A stretch of 7,922 nucleotides of DNA from Candidatus Aenigmatarchaeota archaeon (GTDB lineage: Archaea; Aenigmatarchaeota; Aenigmatarchaeia; PWEA01; JACRMZ01), in contig JACRMZ010000020.1 in assembly GCA_016219455.1 (NCBI GenBank), positions 1-7,922 on the forward strand, written 5' to 3'. Under the pieces are notes generated by a model, which saw nothing but the letters and a program-made list of their open reading frames with translations, was not told where the DNA came from and made no database searches. The position numbers were made by a program, and so were the translations under genes. Positions 4,798 through 7,922 of the stretch are shown piece after piece. How positions within the stretch are numbered: the stretch's first letter is position 1; each line of letters starts with the position of its first letter.

Positions 4798-6882
4798 CAG
4801 CGTCGCATTGGAAAGGGGTTCGCTTGAGTCAACAAAAAACGCCACAGTGTTGGTGCTGTTAATCGTCTTGTTCACCGGCGTGCCATTGCCAAAGCTCAGC
4901 GCGGGTTTTGTCGCGTCGATTGTGAACTCCTGATAGACGGAAGAAATGTGCCCTAGGGAATCGTTTGATGACAGGATTATGGAATGGTGGCCATCCTGGA
5001 CTGTAAGTGTTGTGTTACCTGTTATTGTAAAATTGACGAGGCCATCAATCGAATACCATGTCGTGTTTATGTCATCGTCAAAAAGCGTGAAGTTGAGGTA
5101 TGGAAGGTAATTGTAGCTTGCATTGATGGGGCTCTGGACGGATATTTCGGGAGGCGGATTCACTGTGAAGAAAACAGTCGTTGAGTTTGCATTCCCAGCA
5201 GTGTCGTTCACAAGGACTGTTATGTTCTGGTTTCCCCTGGGCGCTTTGAATGTTATGTTTTCGCAGCCTGAAAGCACGTTAAACGTCCCGTTGAAGAAAA
5301 GGCAGCTTAGGCCAAACGGGTCCCTGGCGACATAACTCAGATTGATGGATGAGGAGAAGTAAACAGAGTTGTTGACAGGGCTTGCAATATCCAGTGACGG
5401 AGGCGTGTAATCTATCGTGATGGACCGCGTTTCCGTGGAACCGAACTTGCCTGATGAATCGTTGCCAAGAACGCGCAAGGCATGGTATCCTTCTGTCAAG
5501 TTTAGCGTCAAAGAAGCGACGTTTCCGGAGACCGTCATTGTATAGTTGGACCCGGACTCCAGGAAAGCCGATAACAGCGTTTCCGTTGACGAGGAGTTTA
5601 CCGTTATGCTGGTGGCACTTTGCACAGTATTGTTTGGCGGGAAAATGAATGTAATGGCAGGCGGCTTGGAGTCAACGAAAAGCAACGCATTGAACACGTC
5701 TGTCCTTTTCAATGTCAATCCTGTGGAAGAATCAAATATACCCTTTCCCGTCTGCTTGAGGGCGTTCTCCGCCTGTGATGGCGTAAGGGAAACGTTGGAC
5801 TCATCGCGCTTGAACTGCTGAAGCAAGGCTATGGCCCCGGCAACATGGGGAGTGGCCATCGACGTTCCGGAGAATGTCGCGTAGCCTCCTGGAACGGTGG
5901 ATGAAATCGAGGAGCCAGGAGCAATGACATCGGTTATGGAGTTCCTGTTGCTAAACGGCGAGACGGAATCAGACTTTGTTGAAGAAGCAACGGAAATGAC
6001 GCCTGAAATGCACGCTGGAAGCGATATCCCTGTCGTGCTGCCAGAGTTCCCGCTTGCGGCAACAACTGTAATATTTTTCGCTATTGCCGCATTCACAGAA
6101 GCAGTTGTCGGGGAATCAAACGAGTCGCAATCGGATGAGAACAGGATATCAGTTCCCAGGCTCATTGAAATTGCCGTGATGTTGAACTTTATGGCATTCG
6201 CGGCGCACCAGTCTATTCCAGATATTACATCGGAGAAAGATCCGTCGCCGTTGTTGTCAAGCGCTTTTATGGAAATAATCTTCGCCTTTGGAGCGACGCC
6301 GCGCTTTGTCCCATTTGCCGCGATTATCCCGGAGACGTGCGTGCCGTGGCTGTTGTCGTCAGCCGGGTCAGCGTCAGAATTGACGAAGTCGTAACCGGAA
6401 GGGACTTTAGAGCAGTTTCCCGCGAGAAATTGGGAAGAAGAGCAGGAGCCGAAATCCGGATGGGTGTAATTTATTCCCGTGTCAATAACGCAGACAGACT
6501 GGCCTTCACCGGTTATCCTTGTTCCATTAATCCCCAGGGGCTCTGAAGAAATCCCGCCAATAAGCGGGACGGAATCCTGCAGGAACGCCTTGACCTTCCC
6601 GTCGATATAGACTTTTTCCACTTCGCCTGAGTTCTCCAGTCCCTCGAGCTCGGCTGCGGAAAGCTCTGCCGCGAAGGCGTTTGAAGAAGCGAATTTTTTC
6701 CTTTTCGATATGGCGCTAAAATCCTTTCCTTCCTTCAGCTTTACGATGACTTTTACCTTGTCCTTTGACGAAAACTCCCTGAGGACGTCATCGTTGATTT
6801 TGTCGTATTTTTTCATCTTCGGGGCAGAAGCCATGCTAGCTATCAACAGCAATGAGACTAGCAAAACGAGAGCTGCCCTCAT
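4795..6882 (-). CDS. Secreted subtilisin-like serine protease (S8) with I9 propeptide and Ig-like domains
   Basis: Encodes 695 residues up to the TAG. A signal peptide occupies residues 1-20 (hydrophobic LVLLVSLLLIASMASA, cut after ASA), then an I9-type inhibitor propeptide at about 42-100 (KVKVIVKLKEGKDF, ending KVYIDGKVKAF). The S8 catalytic domain at about 105-400 has Asp134 in VIDTGI, His179 in NSHGTHVSG, the oxyanion Asn279 in ASGNSG, and nucleophile Ser341 in GTSMATPHVAG. All catalytic residues are intact. Ig-like domains follow at about 405-493, 494-575 and 577-655, and a fourth from 658 is cut by the TAG. Cys527 and Cys540 probably form a disulfide. About 28 N-glycosylation sequons suggest a glycosylated cell-surface protein. 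The start is 3 nt after the tbp stop with no clear Shine-Dalgarno or TATA box, so it is probably expressed from the tbp promoter. Stopped at TAG, the protease would be released; read through, it would gain the membrane anchor encoded downstream. Confidence 0.93.
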   Translation of the reverse strand: MRAALVLLVSLLLIASMASAPKMKKYDKINDDVLREFSSKDKVKVIVKLKEGKDFSAISKRKKFASSNAFAAELSAAELEGLENSGEVEKVYIDGKVKAFLQDSVPLIGGISSEPLGINGTRITGEGQSVCVIDTGINYTHPDFGSCSSSQFLAGNCSKVPSGYDFVNSDADPADDNSHGTHVSGIIAANGTKRGVAPKAKIISIKALDNNGDGSFSDVISGIDWCAANAIKFNITAISMSLGTDILFSSDCDSFDSPTTASVNAAIAKNITVVAASGNSGSTTGISLPACISGVISVASSTKSDSVSPFSNRNSITDVIAPGSSISSTVPGGYATFSGTSMATPHVAGAIALLQQFKRDESNVSLTPSQAENALKQTGKGIFDSSTGLTLKRTDVFNALLFVDSKPPAITFIFPPNNTVQSATSITVNSSSTETLLSAFLESGSNYTMTVSGNVASLTLNLTEGYHALRVLGNDSSGKFGSTETRSITIDYTPPSLDIASPVNNSVYFSSSINLSYVARDPFGLSCLFFNGTFNVLSGCENITFKAPRGNQNITVLVNDTAGNANSTTVFFTVNPPPEISVQSPINASYNYLPYLNFTLFDDDINTTWYSIDGLVNFTITGNTTLTVQDGHHSIILSSNDSLGHISSVYQEFTIDATKPALSFGNGTPVNKTINSTNTVAFFVDSSEPLSNATL

Positions 6883-6885
6883 ACT

Positions 6886-7431
6886 CTATTTTATTGCCCC
6901 GACTTCCCGAAGCTGCTTTTCAAGTTTCTTGACGGCTTCCTGGACTTCCTCTATCTGCCTGCCTCCTGTGCAGACTATCTTGCCGGAGCCAAACAGCAGG
7001 AATGCGACCTTGGGGCTCTTCATCCTGTAAACGAGTCCGGGGAACTGCTCAGGCTCGTATTCTGCGTTCTCAAGTGAAAATGCAATCTGGTTCAGCGGCA
7101 GCTCGGAGTTTATCCTTGCGCTGGCGACAATATTCTCGACTTTTATGTCGACCTTTCCTGTCACGTTAACGCCAATGCTCCTGACGCCTTTAATGACCTT
7201 GTCTATGGCTTTTCTTGAAAGCTCCGGGCTTCTTGCTCCTGTGCAGACTATCTTGCCGGAAGAGAAAATCAACGCTGCGGCCTTGGGATCTTCCATCCTG
7301 TAAACCAAACCGGGGAACTGCTCAGGCTCGTATTCTGTCCCTGGGAGATGCGAAACCAGCTTGTCTAAAGGCACCCTGCAATTCAGGGACGCCGACGCAA
7401 CAACATTCTCAATCTTGATTTCATTGCTCAT
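6886..7431 (-). CDS. tbp: TATA-box-binding protein TBP
   Basis: Encodes 181 residues, the normal archaeal length, made of two direct repeats of the TBP fold at about 5-90 and 95-178. TBP bends the TATA box and, with TFB, recruits RNA polymerase to archaeal promoters. Each half shows the family pattern: ENVVASA/ENIVASA, then EYEPEQFPGLVYRM (33-46 and 124-137, identical in both halves), then the SGKIVCTG strand and the C-terminal helix. The phenylalanine positions used for DNA intercalation lie in these conserved strands. Start ATG at 7431 has a good Shine-Dalgarno, GGGGTGGT, 4 nt after the core. Stop is TAG, then AGT and the ATG of the protease gene in the same frame. Divergent from the NMNAT-like gene across 89 nt. 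The halves also share 24- and 28-nt exact DNA repeats. The annotation is firm. Confidence 0.97.
   Translation of the reverse strand: MSNEIKIENVVASASLNCRVPLDKLVSHLPGTEYEPEQFPGLVYRMEDPKAAALIFSSGKIVCTGARSPELSRKAIDKVIKGVRSIGVNVTGKVDIKVENIVASARINSELPLNQIAFSLENAEYEPEQFPGLVYRMKSPKVAFLLFGSGKIVCTGGRQIEEVQEAVKKLEKQLREVGAIK
6964..7337. repeat. Exact DNA repeats between the two halves of tbp
   Basis: Two exact matches lie at the same 273-nt (91-codon) offset: 24 nt at 6964-6987 against 7237-7260, and 28 nt at 7037-7064 against 7310-7337. They encode the SGKIVCTG and EYEPEQFPG(L) regions. This follows from the ancient internal duplication of TBP, but the identity extends to synonymous codon positions. 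Confidence 0.9.
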
Positions 7432-7434
7432 GTT

Positions 7435-7442
7435 ACCACCCC
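7435..7442 (-). promoter_or_regulatory. Shine-Dalgarno of tbp
   Basis: GGGGTGGT on the minus strand lies just before the ATG at 7431, with 4 nt between the GGTGG core and the start codon. It resembles the AAGGTGGT before the divergent gene, and it fixes the tbp start. Confidence 0.6.
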
Positions 7443-7474
7443 GTAGGTAATCGTTGGTTATGTATGAGATGGAA

Positions 7475-7506
7475 CCTTTATAAAGGGTTATTTAAATACC
7501 TTTCCT
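7475..7506. promoter_or_regulatory. Divergent tbp / NMNAT-like promoter with two palindromic TATA-like boxes
   Basis: TTTATAAA (7477-7484) and TATTTAAATA (7489-7498) are both perfect palindromes with centres 13 bp apart, so each can be read as a TATA box in either direction. For tbp (leftward) the better candidate is TATTTAAATA, preceded on that strand by purine-rich GGAAAGG that resembles a BRE; this would give a leader of about 35 nt carrying the Shine-Dalgarno. For the rightward gene TTTATAAA would give a leader of about 15 nt that just includes AAGGTGGT. In this arrangement the two promoters cross over each other. Assigned from position and composition. Confidence 0.55.
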
Positions 7507-7511
7507 ACCAG

Positions 7512-7519
7512 AAGGTGGT
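7512..7519 (+). promoter_or_regulatory. Shine-Dalgarno of the NMNAT-like gene
   Basis: AAGGTGGT lies immediately before the ATG at 7521, with 2 nt between the AGGTGG core and the start codon. It supports this start and a transcription start further upstream, which favours the TTTATAAA box at 7477-7484. Confidence 0.5.
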
Positions 7520-7520
7520 T

Positions 7521-7922
7521 ATGAAACGCAAAGGATTCACTTTGGGCAGATTCCAGCCTTTCCATAACGAGCACGCCAAACTAATTGAGAGGATGAAAAG
7601 CGAGTGCGACGAGGTCTATGTCGGTATCCTAAATACAAAGTTCTCGGAATACAACCCTTGTACGTATGACGAGCGGGAAGAGATGATAAGCGGCTACGAC
7701 AGCTCGCTTAACGTCTTTGAATACGACAGGAAGGATGTTGTTACGCTTGGAATCGGCATCCGCCTCGAAGTCCCATTTGGCGCAGTCTTCTACAGCGGGG
7801 ACAAGAAAGAGTGCGCAGGCATGGCGGCGCTGGGATTCGTTGTAGATTACAAAAAACGGGGGACGGGAAGCGCCACGTCCGTGAGGAAAAAGCTGTTCTC
7901 AGGAAACGAGGAATGGAAAGAA
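7521..7922 (+). CDS. NMN adenylyltransferase-like nucleotidyltransferase (runs off the right edge)
   Basis: 134 codons are present with no stop; archaeal family members are about 165-180 residues, so roughly three quarters of the gene is here. Archaeal NMNAT (NadM) transfers AMP from ATP to nicotinamide mononucleotide to make NAD. Seen: the nucleotide-binding start TLGRFQPFHNEH at residues 7-18, NPCTYDEREEMI at 45-56 (family NPFTxxER), FYSGDK at 90-95, and GTGSATSVRKKL at 114-125, equivalent to the family's second ATP-binding motif with Arg122. The trailing FSGNEEWKE also fits. Odd points: the HxGH motif reads H15-N-E-H18, with Glu for Gly, and the usual SAQxSHT stretch is replaced by LNTKFSEY. 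It could therefore be a related transferase with another substrate. This is the only plus-strand gene in the window, divergent from tbp. Confidence 0.75.
   Translation, partial: MKRKGFTLGRFQPFHNEHAKLIERMKSECDEVYVGILNTKFSEYNPCTYDEREEMISGYDSSLNVFEYDRKDVVTLGIGIRLEVPFGAVFYSGDKKECAGMAALGFVVDYKKRGTGSATSVRKKLFSGNEEWKE

Noticed and set aside
6883..6888. Readthrough of the tbp TAG to give a TBP-protease fusion, since the frames match.
   Set aside because: It would bury a clear signal peptide inside a fusion with a DNA-binding protein. TBP ends at its normal family length, so this TAG is a true stop.

Overview
The window is archaeal. It carries an MCM replicative helicase, a TATA-binding protein, translation factor aIF2-beta and an RPA-family single-stranded DNA-binding protein. 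Starts are preceded either by TATA boxes about 28 nt upstream (leaderless style) or by GGTGA/GGTGG Shine-Dalgarno sequences. Compact spacing, a membrane-anchored sequon-rich surface protease and short core proteins would fit a small-genome (DPANN-type) euryarchaeal-side lineage, but the sequence alone does not fix the phylum. No rRNA, tRNA, CRISPR array or transposon is visible. No gene-free stretch exceeds 300 bases; the longest is 620-815.

Layout, left to right. Positions 1-215 (minus) hold the N-terminal 71 codons of an orotate phosphoribosyltransferase (pyrE), cut by the window edge. It lies 2 nt downstream of aIF2-beta (218-619, minus), and the two look like one transcript from a TATA box at 643-650. 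Positions 620-815 are AT-rich and non-coding, with several inverted and direct repeats. Positions 816-3498 (minus) form a replication operon: mcm first, then, 1 nt after its stop, an OB-fold RPA-family protein. The two proteins end in nearly the same winged-helix tail. Positions 3556-6882 (minus) are one long reading frame for a secreted, membrane-anchored subtilisin-like protease, broken by a single in-frame TAG at 4795-4797. Positions 6886-7431 (minus) encode TBP, whose stop is 3 nt from the protease start. An 89-nt divergent promoter region follows, and from 7521 a nucleotidyltransferase of the NMN adenylyltransferase type runs rightward off the window.

Functional picture. The core is information processing: the helicase with a probable ssDNA-binding partner, translation initiation, and the general transcription factor. 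Nucleotide and cofactor metabolism genes (pyrE, NMNAT-like) sit at the two edges. The outlier is the surface protease, apparently in the tbp operon. The most interesting signals are the lone amber codon that divides an otherwise intact 1108-codon protease frame, the shared C-terminal module of MCM and its operon partner, the two perfectly palindromic TATA-like boxes between tbp and its divergent neighbour, and an altered HxGH motif in the NMNAT-like enzyme.
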